A DNA stretch of 64,000 nt from Sphingomonas immobilis (GTDB lineage Bacteria; Pseudomonadota; Alphaproteobacteria; Sphingomonadales; Sphingomonadaceae), in assembly GCF_030580995.1 (NCBI RefSeq), contig NZ_JAUQSZ010000001.1:538036-602035 (forward strand), in the 5' to 3' direction. A program made the translations under genes and the position numbers. The notes under the pieces were generated by a model that ran no database searches, was not told the origin of the DNA, and saw only the letters and a list, made by a program, of their open reading frames with translations. Each line of letters starts with the position of its first letter. Within the stretch, counting starts at the first letter, position 1. Positions 51,065-60,414 of the stretch are shown piece by piece.

Positions 51065-52726
51065 ATGAGCGAACGGGAGTCGATGCCTTATGACGTCGTG
51101 ATCGTCGGTGCGGGCCCCTCGGGCCTCAGCGCGGCGATCCGGCTGAAGCAACTGGCGAACGAGGCCGGTGCCGAGCTGTCGGTGTGCGTGCTGGAAAAGG
51201 GCTCCGAAGTGGGCGCGCATATCCTGTCGGGCGCGGTGATCGATCCCAGGTCGCTCGACGAACTGCTGCCCGAGTGGAAGGAGCAGGGCTGCCCGCTGGC
51301 CGAGGTGCCGGTGACGGACAACCAGCACTGGATGCTGTCGAAGAAGGGCAAGATCGCCGTCCCGCACTTCATCACGCCGGGCTTCATGCACAACAAGGGC
51401 ACGTACACGGGCAGCCTCGGCAATCTGTGCCGCTGGCTGGCCTCGCAGGCCGAGGAACTGGGCGTCGAGATCTTTCCGGGCTTCGCGGCGGCGGAGATCC
51501 TGTTCAACGAGGATGGCTCCGTGAAGGGCGTCGCGACCGGCGACATGGGCGTGGCGCGCGACGGCACGCACAAGCCGGACTATACGCCGGGGCTCGAGCT
51601 GCACGCGAAATACACCTTCTTCAGCGAGGGCGTGCGCGGGCATCTGTCGAAGGAGATCATCCGCACCTTCGATCTTGCGAAGGACAGCCAGCCGCAGGTC
51701 TACGGCATCGGCATCAAGGAATTGTGGGACATTCCTGCCGGGCAGCATGTGCCCGGCCGGGTGATCCACACGCAGGGCTGGCCGCTCAACCAGACGCACG
51801 GATCGAACGGCGGCGGGTTCCTCTATCATCAGGCGGGCGGGCAGGTCGCGCTCGGCTTCGTGACGTGGCTGTCGTACACCAATCCGTACCTCTCGCCGTT
51901 CCAGGAGATGCAGCGCTGGAAGACGCATCCCGAGATCGCGGCGATCCTGAAGGGCGGCAAGCGCATCTCCTACGGCGCGCGCGCGATCAGCGACGGCGGG
52001 TTGCAGTCGATCCCGAAGCTGACCTTTCCGGGCGGCGTGCTGATCGGCGACAGCGCGGGCTTCCTCAACGTGCCGCGCATCAAGGGCACGCATACCGCGA
52101 TGAAGAGCGGCATGATGGCCGCCGAGGCCGCCTTCGCGGCGGTGACGGCGGGCCGCGAGCATGACGAGCTGACGGCGTATCCCGAGGCGTTCGAGACGAG
52201 CTGGGTCAAGCAGGAGCTGTCGGTCGTTCGCAACGTCGTGCCGCTGGTCGAGAAGTTCGGCGAGCTGGTCGGCGCGGGGCTGAGCAATGCGACGATGTGG
52301 CTGGAGAGCTGGGGCGTGAAGATGCCCTTCACGATGAAGCACCATGCCAACCACACGACATTGTGGCGCAAGGACCAGGTCAAGCCGATCGACTATCCCA
52401 AGCCCGACGGCGTGCTGAGCTTCGACCGGCTTTCCTCGGTGTTCCTGTCGAACACCAATCACGAGGAGGATCAGCCGGTCCACCTCACGCTGAAGGATCC
52501 GAACATTCCGGTCGAGTACGACCTGCCGATGTTCGACGAGCCGGCGCAGCGGTATTGCCCCGCGGGTGTCTACGAGATCACCGGCGAGGACACGGGCATG
52601 CCGAAGTTCGTGATCAACGCGCAGAATTGCGTCCACTGCAAGACGTGCGACATCAAGGATCCGACGCAGAACATCAACTGGGTGGTGCCGGAGGGTGGCG
52701 GCGGGCCGAACTATCCGAATATGTGA
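51065..52726 (+). CDS. Electron transfer flavoprotein-ubiquinone oxidoreductase
   Basis: Inner-membrane enzyme passing electrons from ETF (fatty-acid and amino-acid oxidation) to ubiquinone. 553 residues: FAD Rossmann motif VVIVGAGPSGLSAAIRLKQL at the start; GAHILSGAVIDPRSLDELLP; FLNVPRIKGTHTAMKSGMMA; and a C-terminal 4Fe-4S domain with CPAGVYEI ... NCVHCKTCDIKDPTQNINW. ATG 51065 after GGAG; earlier ATGs are in-frame but unlikely. Confidence 0.95.
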   Translation: MSERESMPYDVVIVGAGPSGLSAAIRLKQLANEAGAELSVCVLEKGSEVGAHILSGAVIDPRSLDELLPEWKEQGCPLAEVPVTDNQHWMLSKKGKIAVPHFITPGFMHNKGTYTGSLGNLCRWLASQAEELGVEIFPGFAAAEILFNEDGSVKGVATGDMGVARDGTHKPDYTPGLELHAKYTFFSEGVRGHLSKEIIRTFDLAKDSQPQVYGIGIKELWDIPAGQHVPGRVIHTQGWPLNQTHGSNGGGFLYHQAGGQVALGFVTWLSYTNPYLSPFQEMQRWKTHPEIAAILKGGKRISYGARAISDGGLQSIPKLTFPGGVLIGDSAGFLNVPRIKGTHTAMKSGMMAAEAAFAAVTAGREHDELTAYPEAFETSWVKQELSVVRNVVPLVEKFGELVGAGLSNATMWLESWGVKMPFTMKHHANHTTLWRKDQVKPIDYPKPDGVLSFDRLSSVFLSNTNHEEDQPVHLTLKDPNIPVEYDLPMFDEPAQRYCPAGVYEITGEDTGMPKFVINAQNCVHCKTCDIKDPTQNINWVVPEGGGGPNYPNM

Positions 52727-52794
52727 CGCGCTGCCCGAGGCGTAGCGCAGCTACCACGAGGCTCTCGCAGCGCCTCCGGCCAGCGGCGCTCCAG

Positions 52795-52931
52795 GCGCCG
52801 ACCGACCCCCGCCTTCGCGGGGGCGGGCTTGCGGCTTCGCCGCGGCGTTACAGGAACCGCCGACGTCAGCCTTCGCGGCGCGTTGGACCCCGGAACAAGT
52901 CCGGGGTGACGAAGAAGGTAAGTACGGCACG
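52795..52931 (+). other. Gap before ispE with hairpins and repeats
   Basis: Contains CCCCCGCCTTCGCGGGGGCGGG near 52806 (hairpin likely ending the ETF-QO transcript) and TTGGACCCCGGAACAAGTCC near 52883 followed by GGGGTGACGAA, a second palindromic type seen in similar form near 11175. No gene seen. Confidence 0.5.
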
Positions 52932-53756
52932 GTGATCACCGAACCCGCCCCCGCGAAGATCAACCTCGCGCTGCACGTCCGCGCGCGGCGGGCGGATGGC
53001 TATCATGAGCTGGAGACGCTGTTCGCGTTCGTCGCGGACGGGGATGTGCTGACGTTCGCGCCGGGCCCCGCGAGCTTCGCCGTGACCGGGCCGTTCGCGG
53101 ACTCGCTGGCGGGGGAGGGTGACAACCTCGTCCTGCGCGCGGCGCGGGGGTTCGCGGATGCGTTCGGCGTTGCGGCGGAGGGCGCGTGGGTGCTCGACAA
53201 GCGCCTGCCGGTCGCCTCGGGGATCGGCGGCGGATCGGCAGATGCGGCGGCGGCGCTGCGCGCGCTGGCGCGGCTGCATGGCGTCGGTTTGGACGATCCG
53301 CGCCTGTTCGCGGTCGCCGATGCGCTGGGATCGGACGTGCCGGCGTGCCTGCTCGGGCGCGCGGCGCTGGGGACGGGGCGGGGGGAGCAACTCGTTCCGC
53401 TCGACGATCTGCCGCCGCTGCCTGCGCTGCTCGTCAATCCGCTGGTGGCGGTGTCTACGGGGCCGGTGTTCAGGGCGTGGGACGGGGTCGATCGCGGGCC
53501 GATCGCGGAAGGGGCGACGCTGGCGCGTGCGCTCGCCGGGCGCAACGATCTGGAGCCGCCCGCACGGTCGATCGCGCCGGTGATCGGTGCGGTGGTCGCG
53601 CGGTTGCAGGCGACCGGGCCGCTGATCGCGCGCATGTCGGGATCGGGCGCGACGTGCTTCGCCTTGTACGAGGAGGAGGCGGCGCGCACCGCCGCCGTTG
53701 CCGCCATCCGCGCCGCCGCGCCGGACTGGTGGTGTCTCGAAACGCGACTCGCGTGA
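52932..53756 (+). CDS. ispE: 4-diphosphocytidyl-2-C-methyl-D-erythritol kinase
   Basis: GHMP kinase of the MEP isoprenoid pathway, 274 residues. EPAPAKINLALHVRARRADG with the catalytic-site Lys and YHELETLFAFV; ATP loop PVASGIGGGSADAAAALRAL; C-terminal motif ARMSGSGATCFALYE. GTG start at 52932. Monocistronic, followed by a structured region with a strong terminator. Confidence 0.94.
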   Translation: MITEPAPAKINLALHVRARRADGYHELETLFAFVADGDVLTFAPGPASFAVTGPFADSLAGEGDNLVLRAARGFADAFGVAAEGAWVLDKRLPVASGIGGGSADAAAALRALARLHGVGLDDPRLFAVADALGSDVPACLLGRAALGTGRGEQLVPLDDLPPLPALLVNPLVAVSTGPVFRAWDGVDRGPIAEGATLARALAGRNDLEPPARSIAPVIGAVVARLQATGPLIARMSGSGATCFALYEEEAARTAAVAAIRAAAPDWWCLETRLA

Positions 53757-53789
53757 CGGTTTTCCGTGCCATGACGATACGCACTTCGG

Positions 53790-53952
53790 TTAACGCCGTG
53801 GCGAAAGCACGGATTTCCGCCGTTGGCACGGGACGTGCTGTTCGACCTGCGAACGGGTCCGCCGCTTTCAGCCGCTCGCCCGCAGGTGGTCCCCGGTCCC
53901 TCCGTGCGCCATCTTTCAGGAAGGGCGGCGGGCCGAGGTTCGCCGCCCTTTT
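53790..53952 (+). ncRNA. Candidate structured RNA or attenuator after ispE
   Basis: Region of dense complementary segments ending in a perfect terminator. Seen: CCGTG-GCGAAAG-CACGG (53796-53812) with a GAAA loop; GTTCG-ACCTG-CGAAC (53840-53854) closed by GGAC/GTCC; GGCACGG (from 53825) that can pair with CCGTGC near 53901; and CCGCCG (53817-53822) that can pair with CGGCGG (53926-53931), a pairing that excludes the terminator stem. No ORF fits. The class is unknown: a 3' UTR, an sRNA or a regulated leader are all possible. Confidence 0.35.
53921..53952 (+). terminator. Strong rho-independent terminator
   Basis: AAGGGCGGCG (53921-53930) pairs perfectly with CGCCGCCCTT (53941-53950), followed by TT. 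Ends the ispE transcript or the structured region before it. Confidence 0.85.
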
Positions 53953-53975
53953 CCGTGTCCAGCACTTCCTGGAAA

Positions 53976-54059
53976 CCGTTCGTGCTGAGCGAAGTCGAAG
54001 CACGTGTTCCGGGGTGCAGCGCTTGTGGCCCGTCCTTCGACTTCGCTCAGGACGAACGG
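53976..54059. repeat. Dispersed inverted repeat, family A copy 6
   Basis: CCGTTCGTGCTGAGCGAAGT facing CCTTCGACTTCGCTCAGGAC plus GAACGG. It ends 13 bases before the start codon of the next gene, so the gene's ribosome site lies at its edge. Confidence 0.85.
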
Positions 54060-54072
54060 TGGGGGTGATAGT

Positions 54073-54774
54073 GTGAGCGGCATCCTGCTGCTGTGCGACC
54101 ATGCGTCGAACACGGTGCCAGAGGGGGTCGACCTCGGCGTGGATGCGCGGCTGCTCGATCTGCACATCGCGCTCGATATCGGGGCGGGGGCGCTGACCGA
54201 GGCGCTGGCCGGGATGCTCGATGCGCCGGCGGTGATCGGCACTGTCTCGCGGCTGGTGATCGATCTCAACCGCGCGCCGGAACAGGCCGGGCTGGTGCCG
54301 CTGGCGAGCGACGGGCATGCGATTCCCGGCAACGTGGCGGCGGACATTCCCGACCGGCTGACGCGCTTCCACGCGCCCTATCATGCCGCGATCGAGGCGG
54401 CGATCGAAGCCGGGCAACCGGTGCTGATCGCCGCGATCCACAGCTTCACGCCCGCGCTGGAGCAGGGCGGGCCGCCGCGGCCGTGGGAGATCGGCATCCT
54501 CTCCAACACGGACCGCCGCGCGGCGGAGCCTGCGCTGGCGCTGTTCGCCGACGCGGGCGTGATCGTTGGCGACAACGAGCCCTATTCGGGCCGCACGCTC
54601 AACGCGACGCTCGACCGGCATGGCGAGGGGCGGGGGATCGCCAGCCTGTCGATCGAGGTGCGCAACGATTTGATCGACACGTCCGCCGGAGTCGCGAAAT
54701 GGGCGGCGATCATTGCGCCGATCCTCACCGCGTTACGCAACGGACTTGCGCCGGAGCCCCCTCCCGCGACATAG
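54073..54774 (+). CDS. N-formylglutamate amidohydrolase-like protein
   Basis: 233 residues of the HutG2-type family, which hydrolyses N-formyl-glutamate to glutamate and formate in histidine degradation. It begins at the signature [14 protein letters not shown]; the catalytic-site region [18 protein letters not shown] and [14 protein letters not shown] follow. Many members outside hut clusters have unknown substrates. GTG start at 54073 immediately after a family A repeat; no hut genes nearby. Followed by ilvD after 10 bases. Confidence 0.82.
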   Translation: MSGILLLCDHASNTVPEGVDLGVDARLLDLHIALDIGAGALTEALAGMLDAPAVIGTVSRLVIDLNRAPEQAGLVPLASDGHAIPGNVAADIPDRLTRFHAPYHAAIEAAIEAGQPVLIAAIHSFTPALEQGGPPRPWEIGILSNTDRRAAEPALALFADAGVIVGDNEPYSGRTLNATLDRHGEGRGIASLSIEVRNDLIDTSAGVAKWAAIIAPILTALRNGLAPEPPPAT

Positions 54775-54784
54775 GGCGCGCATT

Positions 54785-56506
54785 ATGACCAACCGTTTCG
54801 ACAAATCGAAGCTCCCCAGCCGCCACGTGTCGGTCGGCCCGGAGCGCGCACCGCACCGCAGCTATTATTACGCCATGGGCCTTACCGAGGAGGAGATTGC
54901 GCGGCCGTTCGTCGCGCTCGCCTCGGCCGGCAACGACAGCGCGCCGTGCAACACCACGCTCGACGCGCAGGCCGATGCCGCGCGCGAGGGCGTGAAGCAG
55001 AACGGCGGGATGCCGCGCCGCTTCAATACGATCACCGTGACCGACGGCATCGCGATGGGGCATCAGGGGATGAAATCCTCGCTCGTCAGCCGCGAGGTGA
55101 TCGCCGACTCGGTCGAGCTCAGCGTGCGCGGGCATTGCTATGACGCGCTGGTCGGCTTCGCGGGGTGCGACAAGTCGCTGCCGGGCATGATGATGGCGAT
55201 GCTGCGGCTCAATATCCCGTCGATCTTCGTCTATGGCGGGTCGATCCTGCCGGGGCGCTTCCACGACAAGGACATCACGGTCGTCGACGTGTTCGAGGTG
55301 GTCGGGCGCTTCGCGGCGGGCACCTGCCCGATCGAGGAAGTGCATGCGATGGAGCGCGTGGCATGCCCCGGCCACGGCGCGTGCGGCGGGCAGTTCACCG
55401 CGAACACGATGGCGTGCGTGGGCGAGGCGATCGGTTTGTCCTTGCCGAACAGCAACATGGTGCCCGCACCGTATTCGTCGCGCGAACAGATCGCGGTTGC
55501 GGCGGGCTATCAGGTGATGGAGCTGATCGAGCACAACATCCGCCCGCGCGACATCTGCACGCGGGAGGCTTTCATCAACGCGGCGCGGGTCGTGGCGGCG
55601 ACGGGGGGATCGACCAACGGCGCGCTGCATCTGCCGGCGATGGCGCATGAGGCGGGGATCGATTTCGACCTGTTCGACGTGGCGGAGGCTTTCAAGTCAA
55701 CGCCTTACATCGCTGACCTCAAGCCCGGTGGGAAGTACGTCGCCAAGGATATGTACGAGGCGGGCGGCGTCTACATGCTGATGAAAACGATGCTGGCGGG
55801 CGGTTTCCTCGACGGGAATTGCCTGACCGTCACCGGCAAGACGCTCGGCGAGAACATCGACCAGGTGACGTGGAACCCCGACCAGAAGGTGATCTACGAC
55901 GTGAAGGCGCCGATCAGCCCGACCGGCGGCGTGGTGGGCCTGCGCGGCAGCCTCGCCCCGAACGGCGCGATTGTGAAGGTCGCGGGGATGCACCGCCTGC
56001 AGTTCGAAGGCCCGGCGCGCTGCTTCGATTGCGAGGAGGATTGCTTCGCGGCCGTCGAGGCGCGTTCGATCAACGAGGGCGAAGTCGTCATCATCCGCTA
56101 CGAAGGGCCGAAGGGTGGCCCCGGCATGCGCGAGATGCTGTCGACCACCGCCGCGCTCTATGGGCTGGGCATGGGCGAGAAGGTCGCGCTGATCACCGAC
56201 GGGCGCTTCTCGGGCGCGACGCGCGGCTTCTGCATCGGCCATGTCGGGCCGGAAGCAGCCGACGGCGGGCCGATCGCCTTGGTCGAGGACGGCGACACGA
56301 TCCGCATCGATGCCGAGGCCGGGACGATCGATCTCGACATTGCCGAGGACGTGCTGGCCGCGCGCAAGGCGGCGTGGCGGCCGCGCACCAACGATTACCA
56401 GTCGGGCGCGCTCTACCGCTACGCGCAGAATGTCGGCCCGGCCTATCAGGGCGCGGTGACGCACCCCGGCGGGAAGGCGGAGACGCATGTCTACGCGGAT
56501 ATCTAG
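54785..56506 (+). CDS. ilvD: Dihydroxy-acid dehydratase
   Basis: Fe-S enzyme of branched-chain amino acid synthesis, converting 2,3-dihydroxy acids to 2-oxo acids. 573 residues. Cluster-ligand cysteines: [26 protein letters not shown] and [36 protein letters not shown] and [19 protein letters not shown] are further signatures. Start ATG 54785 ([10 protein letters not shown]). Supplies the same pathway as ilvB at the left edge. Confidence 0.96.
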   Translation: MTNRFDKSKLPSRHVSVGPERAPHRSYYYAMGLTEEEIARPFVALASAGNDSAPCNTTLDAQADAAREGVKQNGGMPRRFNTITVTDGIAMGHQGMKSSLVSREVIADSVELSVRGHCYDALVGFAGCDKSLPGMMMAMLRLNIPSIFVYGGSILPGRFHDKDITVVDVFEVVGRFAAGTCPIEEVHAMERVACPGHGACGGQFTANTMACVGEAIGLSLPNSNMVPAPYSSREQIAVAAGYQVMELIEHNIRPRDICTREAFINAARVVAATGGSTNGALHLPAMAHEAGIDFDLFDVAEAFKSTPYIADLKPGGKYVAKDMYEAGGVYMLMKTMLAGGFLDGNCLTVTGKTLGENIDQVTWNPDQKVIYDVKAPISPTGGVVGLRGSLAPNGAIVKVAGMHRLQFEGPARCFDCEEDCFAAVEARSINEGEVVIIRYEGPKGGPGMREMLSTTAALYGLGMGEKVALITDGRFSGATRGFCIGHVGPEAADGGPIALVEDGDTIRIDAEAGTIDLDIAEDVLAARKAAWRPRTNDYQSGALYRYAQNVGPAYQGAVTHPGGKAETHVYADI

Positions 56507-56891
56507 CGCGGTTGCGCTGGCCTTTCTGCTGGCGGCATGTGGCCAGCCCAGGGCCGATAACGTGACGCTGGCCAATGCCGAGGCCGAGGCGCGCGCGACC
56601 GCCGACGAGGACGGGCGGATCGTCTGCGCCAAGGCCGGATCGGGCGATTTCGCGCGCACCTGCACCGTCGACCGCGCAGAGACCGACCAGGGCCTGGTGC
56701 TGACCGTGCGCCACGCCGACGGCGCGTTCCACCGCCTGCTCGTCACCAAGGACGGGCGCGGCGTGGTGGCGGCGGACGGGGCGGAGAAAGCGGTCGTCAC
56801 GGTGATCGGCGACGGCCAGATCGAGGTCGCGCTGGGCGGCGACCGATACCGCCTGCCGGCGACGGTGAAGGGCCAGACGGCCAAGCCATGA
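56487..56891 (+). CDS. Small putative lipoprotein
   Basis: 134 residues. A lipoprotein signal ends in the lipobox LLAAC ([13 protein letters not shown], Cys at about 18). The mature part is beta-rich with one further Cys pair (IVCAKAG, RTCTVDR) that may form a disulphide. The start overlaps the ilvD end by 20 bases and its end overlaps nnr by four, so it is part of the ilvD-nnr operon. No family recognised. Confidence 0.75.
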   Translation: MSTRISSAVALAFLLAACGQPRADNVTLANAEAEARATADEDGRIVCAKAGSGDFARTCTVDRAETDQGLVLTVRHADGAFHRLLVTKDGRGVVAADGAEKAVVTVIGDGQIEVALGGDRYRLPATVKGQTAKP

Positions 56892-58282
56892 TCCGCATCG
56901 AAGGCCAGCCGATCCTCACCGCCGCGCAGATGCGCGCGGCGGAGGATGCGGCGATCGCCGGCGGCGCGACGGTCGAGAGCCTTATGGAGCGCGCCGGGGC
57001 GGGCGTGGCGGACGCGGTGCGGCGGCTGGCGGCGGGATCGCCGGTGCTGATCCTGTGCGGGCCGGGCAACAATGGCGGCGACGGATATGTGGCGGCGCGG
57101 GTGCTGAAGGCGGCGGGCGTGGCCGTGCGCGTGGCGGCGACGGGAGAGCCGAAGACCGAGGCTGCGATTGCGGCGCGGAAGGGTTGGGGCGGGGCGGTGG
57201 AGGCGTTTTCGGAAGTGTCTCCCGCGCCGATACTAGTGGATGCCATCTTCGGGACGGGCGTATCGCGCGAAGTCGAAGCGGCGATCGGCCTTCGCCTTGG
57301 GAAACTCGTGGGGGCGGCACGCTTATCGATCGCGGTCGATTTGCCGAGTGGCCTTGGCACCGATGACGGCGCGCTGCTCAACCCGCCGTTGCGAGCCTAT
57401 GACATCACGCTCGCGCTCGGCGCGGTGAAGCCTGCGCATGTGCTGGCGCACTCGGCATGGCATTGCGGAACGGTGCGTATCATCGATCTCGGCATCGATA
57501 TTTCTCGCGGCGGCGACATGGTGCTTGGCCCGAGATGCTTCGAGACGCCGGGTGTGGACGACACCAAATACACGCGCGGCATGGTGGCGATCATCAGCGG
57601 CGCGATGCCGGGTGCCGCCGCGCTGGCCGCTGAGGCGACGATGCGGGCCGGAGCGGGCTATGTCCTGCTGCTCGGCGGGAAGTCGCCGCCCGGTGCGCCG
57701 CATGCGCTGGTGCGGCGGGGATGGTCGGCGGAGGCGCTGGAAGAGAAGCGGATCGGCTGCGTGCTGGTCGGGCCCGGGCTCGGGCGCGATGAGGCGGCGC
57801 GCGCGAAGCTCTATGCGGCGCTGGCGAGCGATCATGCGCTGGTGATCGATGGCGACGCGCTGCACCTGCTTGACGGGCGCACCTTCCACGATCGGGGCCA
57901 GCCGGTGATCGTGACGCCGCACGCGGGCGAATTTGCGGCGATGTTCGGCAAGCCCGAGGGCAGCAAGATCGAGGCGGCGCGCGCGGCGGCGGCGAAAAGC
58001 GGTGCGACGATCGTGTTCAAAGGGCCGGATACGGTGATCGCCGAGCCTGGCGGGCATGTGACGGTCGCGCCGGGCGGCTCCGCGTGGCTGTCGACGGCGG
58101 GCACGGGCGACGTGCTGGCGGGCGCGGTGGCGGCGATGGCTGGCTATGCCTTGGGTCGCGGGCCGCGATATTGGGTCGGCGACGCCGTCTGGCTCCATGC
58201 CGAGGCCGCGCGGCGGCTGGGCGGGGCGTTTATCGCCGACGATCTGGCGCGCGAACTGTCGGCCGTCAGGGCTTCGCTGTGA
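56888..58282 (+). CDS. nnr: Bifunctional NAD(P)H-hydrate epimerase/dehydratase
   Basis: Repairs hydrated NAD(P)H. 464 residues. N-terminal YjeF_N epimerase domain (LCGPGNNGGDGYVAARVLKA, about 50-75; SIAVDLPSGLGTDDG); C-terminal ADP-dependent dehydratase (carbohydrate-kinase fold) with VTPHAGEFAAMF, VFKGPDTVIA and the SSTAGTGDVLAGAVAAM-type loop (here LSTAGTGDVLAG). Overlaps on both sides: ATGA with the lipoprotein, GTGA with the rRNA methyltransferase. Confidence 0.94.
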   Translation: MIRIEGQPILTAAQMRAAEDAAIAGGATVESLMERAGAGVADAVRRLAAGSPVLILCGPGNNGGDGYVAARVLKAAGVAVRVAATGEPKTEAAIAARKGWGGAVEAFSEVSPAPILVDAIFGTGVSREVEAAIGLRLGKLVGAARLSIAVDLPSGLGTDDGALLNPPLRAYDITLALGAVKPAHVLAHSAWHCGTVRIIDLGIDISRGGDMVLGPRCFETPGVDDTKYTRGMVAIISGAMPGAAALAAEATMRAGAGYVLLLGGKSPPGAPHALVRRGWSAEALEEKRIGCVLVGPGLGRDEAARAKLYAALASDHALVIDGDALHLLDGRTFHDRGQPVIVTPHAGEFAAMFGKPEGSKIEAARAAAAKSGATIVFKGPDTVIAEPGGHVTVAPGGSAWLSTAGTGDVLAGAVAAMAGYALGRGPRYWVGDAVWLHAEAARRLGGAFIADDLARELSAVRASL

Positions 58283-59463
58283 GCGATACGATCGTCCGCG
58301 TCGCGGCGCGTGGGGAGGGGGTGACGGCGGACGGCCGCCATGCCGCCTTCGCCGCGCCGGGGGACACGCTGGGCGCGGCGGGTGAGGTGATACCGGGGCC
58401 GCACCACCAGACGCCGCCGTGCCGCCATTTCCCGGCGTGCGGGGGGTGCCAGCTCCAGCATCTCGACGACGAGAGCTATGCGCAGTTCGTGACCGACCGG
58501 ATCGCGGGGGCGCTCGCCGCGCAGAAGCTGGAGGCGGTGATCCGGCCACCCTTGCTCTCGCCGCCGCGCAGCCGCAGGCGGGCCGCGCTGCAGGCCGAGC
58601 TGAAGGACGGGCGGGTGCGGATCGGCTTCAGCGAGAATGCGAGCCATGCCATCGTCGATCTCATCGAATGTCACATCCTGACGTCGGAATTGTTCGCGAT
58701 TGTCGTGCCTTTGCGGAAGTTCCTTGCGCGGTGGATGAAGAAGGGGCGACGCGCGCGGCTGCATCTGACCGAGGTGGATCAGGGTATCGACCTGCTGATC
58801 GAGGGGATCGAGGCGGAGGGGCTGGCTGCGGCCGAGGCGATCACCGCCTTCGCGCAGGCGAACGGTGTCGCGCGGCTGGCGATAGATTCCGGGCTGGGGC
58901 CGGAGACGCGCTGGGAGCCGGAGCCTGTCACCATTACGCTTGGCGGCGTGCCGGTCGCGCTGCCGCCTGCCGCTTTCCTGCAGGCGACGCGCGAAGGCGA
59001 GGCGGCGCTGGTCGCGGCGGTGCGCGAGGGCGTGGGCGACGCGCGGGTGGTGGCGGATCTGTTCGCGGGGCTCGGCACCTTTGCGCTGTCGCTGGCGGGC
59101 AAGGTCTACGCTGGCGAGGCGGCGCGTGATGCGATCCTGGCGTTGAAGGCGGGGGCTGCGATGGCGGGGCGAGCAGTATTCGCCGACCACCGCGACCTGT
59201 TCCGGCGGCCGCTGATGGCAGCGGAATGCGATCGGTTCGGGGCGGTGGTGCTCGATCCGCCGCGCGCCGGGGCGCGGGAGCAGGCGGTGCAACTGGCGGC
59301 TTCTTCGGTGCCGGCGATCGTCTATGTTTCCTGCAATCCCAGCAGTTTTGCGCGGGATTGCGAGATCTTGTGTCAGGGTGGATACCGGATCGACTGGGTG
59401 CAGCCGGTCGGGCAATTCCGCTGGTCTACGCATGTCGAGCTGGCGGCGCGGTTGAGCCGGTAG
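58279..59463 (+). CDS. 23S rRNA (uracil-5-)-methyltransferase, RlmD/RumA-like
   Basis: SAM-dependent RNA m5U methyltransferase of 394 residues. Short N-terminal TRAM-like part; a 4Fe-4S cluster region PPCRHFPACGGCQLQHL with the fourth Cys in LIECHILTSE; SAM site VADLFAGLGTFALSLA; VLDPPRAGAREQ; and the catalytic Cys in YVSCNPSSFARD, with the base Glu near the C-terminus (THVELAARL). GTG start overlaps nnr. Which uridine it modifies cannot be told from sequence. Confidence 0.9.
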   Translation: MSDTIVRVAARGEGVTADGRHAAFAAPGDTLGAAGEVIPGPHHQTPPCRHFPACGGCQLQHLDDESYAQFVTDRIAGALAAQKLEAVIRPPLLSPPRSRRRAALQAELKDGRVRIGFSENASHAIVDLIECHILTSELFAIVVPLRKFLARWMKKGRRARLHLTEVDQGIDLLIEGIEAEGLAAAEAITAFAQANGVARLAIDSGLGPETRWEPEPVTITLGGVPVALPPAAFLQATREGEAALVAAVREGVGDARVVADLFAGLGTFALSLAGKVYAGEAARDAILALKAGAAMAGRAVFADHRDLFRRPLMAAECDRFGAVVLDPPRAGAREQAVQLAASSVPAIVYVSCNPSSFARDCEILCQGGYRIDWVQPVGQFRWSTHVELAARLSR

Positions 59464-59546
59464 AAGATCGGGTCACGCGGAGGCGCGGAGGCGCGAAGAG
59501 GGTTGGGTTCGCGCAGGGGGCGCAGAGGCCGCAGAGAGAAAGCGTA

Positions 59547-59568
59547 GCGCGCTGTCGCGCGCGTTTTC
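59547..59568. terminator. Terminator between rlmD-like and truA
   Basis: GCGCGC-TGTC-GCGCGC followed by GTTTT, near the convergent ends. The preceding stretch (59470-59540) is a run of GGAGGCGCG and GCAGAGG-type short repeats. Confidence 0.6.
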
Positions 59569-59573
59569 GTTGG

Positions 59574-60314
59574 TCAGGGATAATCCGCGCGCAGGAAGTA
59601 GAGGCCGTCGGGCGGAGCGTTGAAGCCGAGCGCGGCGCGGTCGCGGGCTTCGAGTGCTGCCGTCACGTCATCGGGCGTCCATTTGCCCTGGCCGACCAGC
59701 GACAGGCAGCCGACCATCGAGCGCACCTGATGATGCAGGAACGAGCGCGCCGATGCGCCGACGACGATGCGGTCGCCCTGCGCCGTCACCTCGAGCCGGT
59801 CGAGCGTGCGCAAGGGGCTGTCGGCCTGGCAATGCGCCGAACGGAAGGTGGTGAAATCGTGCCGGCCGACGAGCCGCGCCGCGCCCTCCGCCATCGCGTC
59901 CACGTCGAGCGGGGTGGGTACGCGCCAGGCGAGGCCGGTCTCGAAGGTGAGCGGCGCGCGGCGGGTGACGATGCGGTAGGCATAGTGGCGTGCGAGGCAG
60001 GAGAAGCGCGCATGCCAGTCGTCCGCGACGCTCTCGCAGGCGAGGATCGCGACGGGCGCGGGCCGCAGCTTGGCGTTGAGCGCCTCCATCAGCCGGAAGG
60101 GCGTGATCGTGCGCTCGATGTCGAGGTGCGCGCGCATGCCGGTCGCGTGGACGCCCGCATCGGTGCGGCCGGCGGCGTGGACCGCGACCGCCTCGCCGGT
60201 GATGGCGTGCGCGGCGGCCTCGATCGCGGCCTGTACGCTCGGCCCATGCGCCTGCCGCTGCCAGCCCATGAAGGGACGGCCGTCATATTCCACCGTCAGC
60301 GCGAAACGGGTCAT
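59574..60314 (-). CDS. truA: tRNA pseudouridine synthase A
   Basis: Makes pseudouridine at tRNA positions 38-40. 246 residues from ATG 60314 ([20 protein letters not shown]). Catalytic Asp in [18 protein letters not shown]; further signatures [39 protein letters not shown]. The start codon lies five bases from a GC-rich repeat and has no proper ribosome site of its own. Downstream of fmt on the same strand. Confidence 0.95.
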   Translation of the reverse strand: MTRFALTVEYDGRPFMGWQRQAHGPSVQAAIEAAAHAITGEAVAVHAAGRTDAGVHATGMRAHLDIERTITPFRLMEALNAKLRPAPVAILACESVADDWHARFSCLARHYAYRIVTRRAPLTFETGLAWRVPTPLDVDAMAEGAARLVGRHDFTTFRSAHCQADSPLRTLDRLEVTAQGDRIVVGASARSFLHHQVRSMVGCLSLVGQGKWTPDDVTAALEARDRAALGFNAPPDGLYFLRADYP

Positions 60315-60318
60315 TGCG

Positions 60319-60406
60319 CGTCGCCCCGGCGGAGGCCGGGGCCGCCGGGTTTGGGGCGTCTGGCTTGCCACATGACGCGGCGGCCCCGGCCTGCGCCGGG
60401 GCGACG
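60319..60406. repeat. GC-rich inverted repeat, family B copy 1
   Basis: CGTCGCCCCGGCGGAGGCCG (left) faces GGCCTGCGCCGGGGCGACG (right) with an inner CTTGCCA-bearing spacer. It fills the fmt-truA gap. A second copy follows def. Confidence 0.85.
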
Positions 60407-60414
60407 ATGGCCGG

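Noticed and set aside
53790..53952. Calling the structured region 6S RNA or SRP RNA
   Set aside because: Some short stretches recall 6S RNA, but length, central bubble and gene context do not fit, and the SRP GGAA loop is missing; left unclassified.
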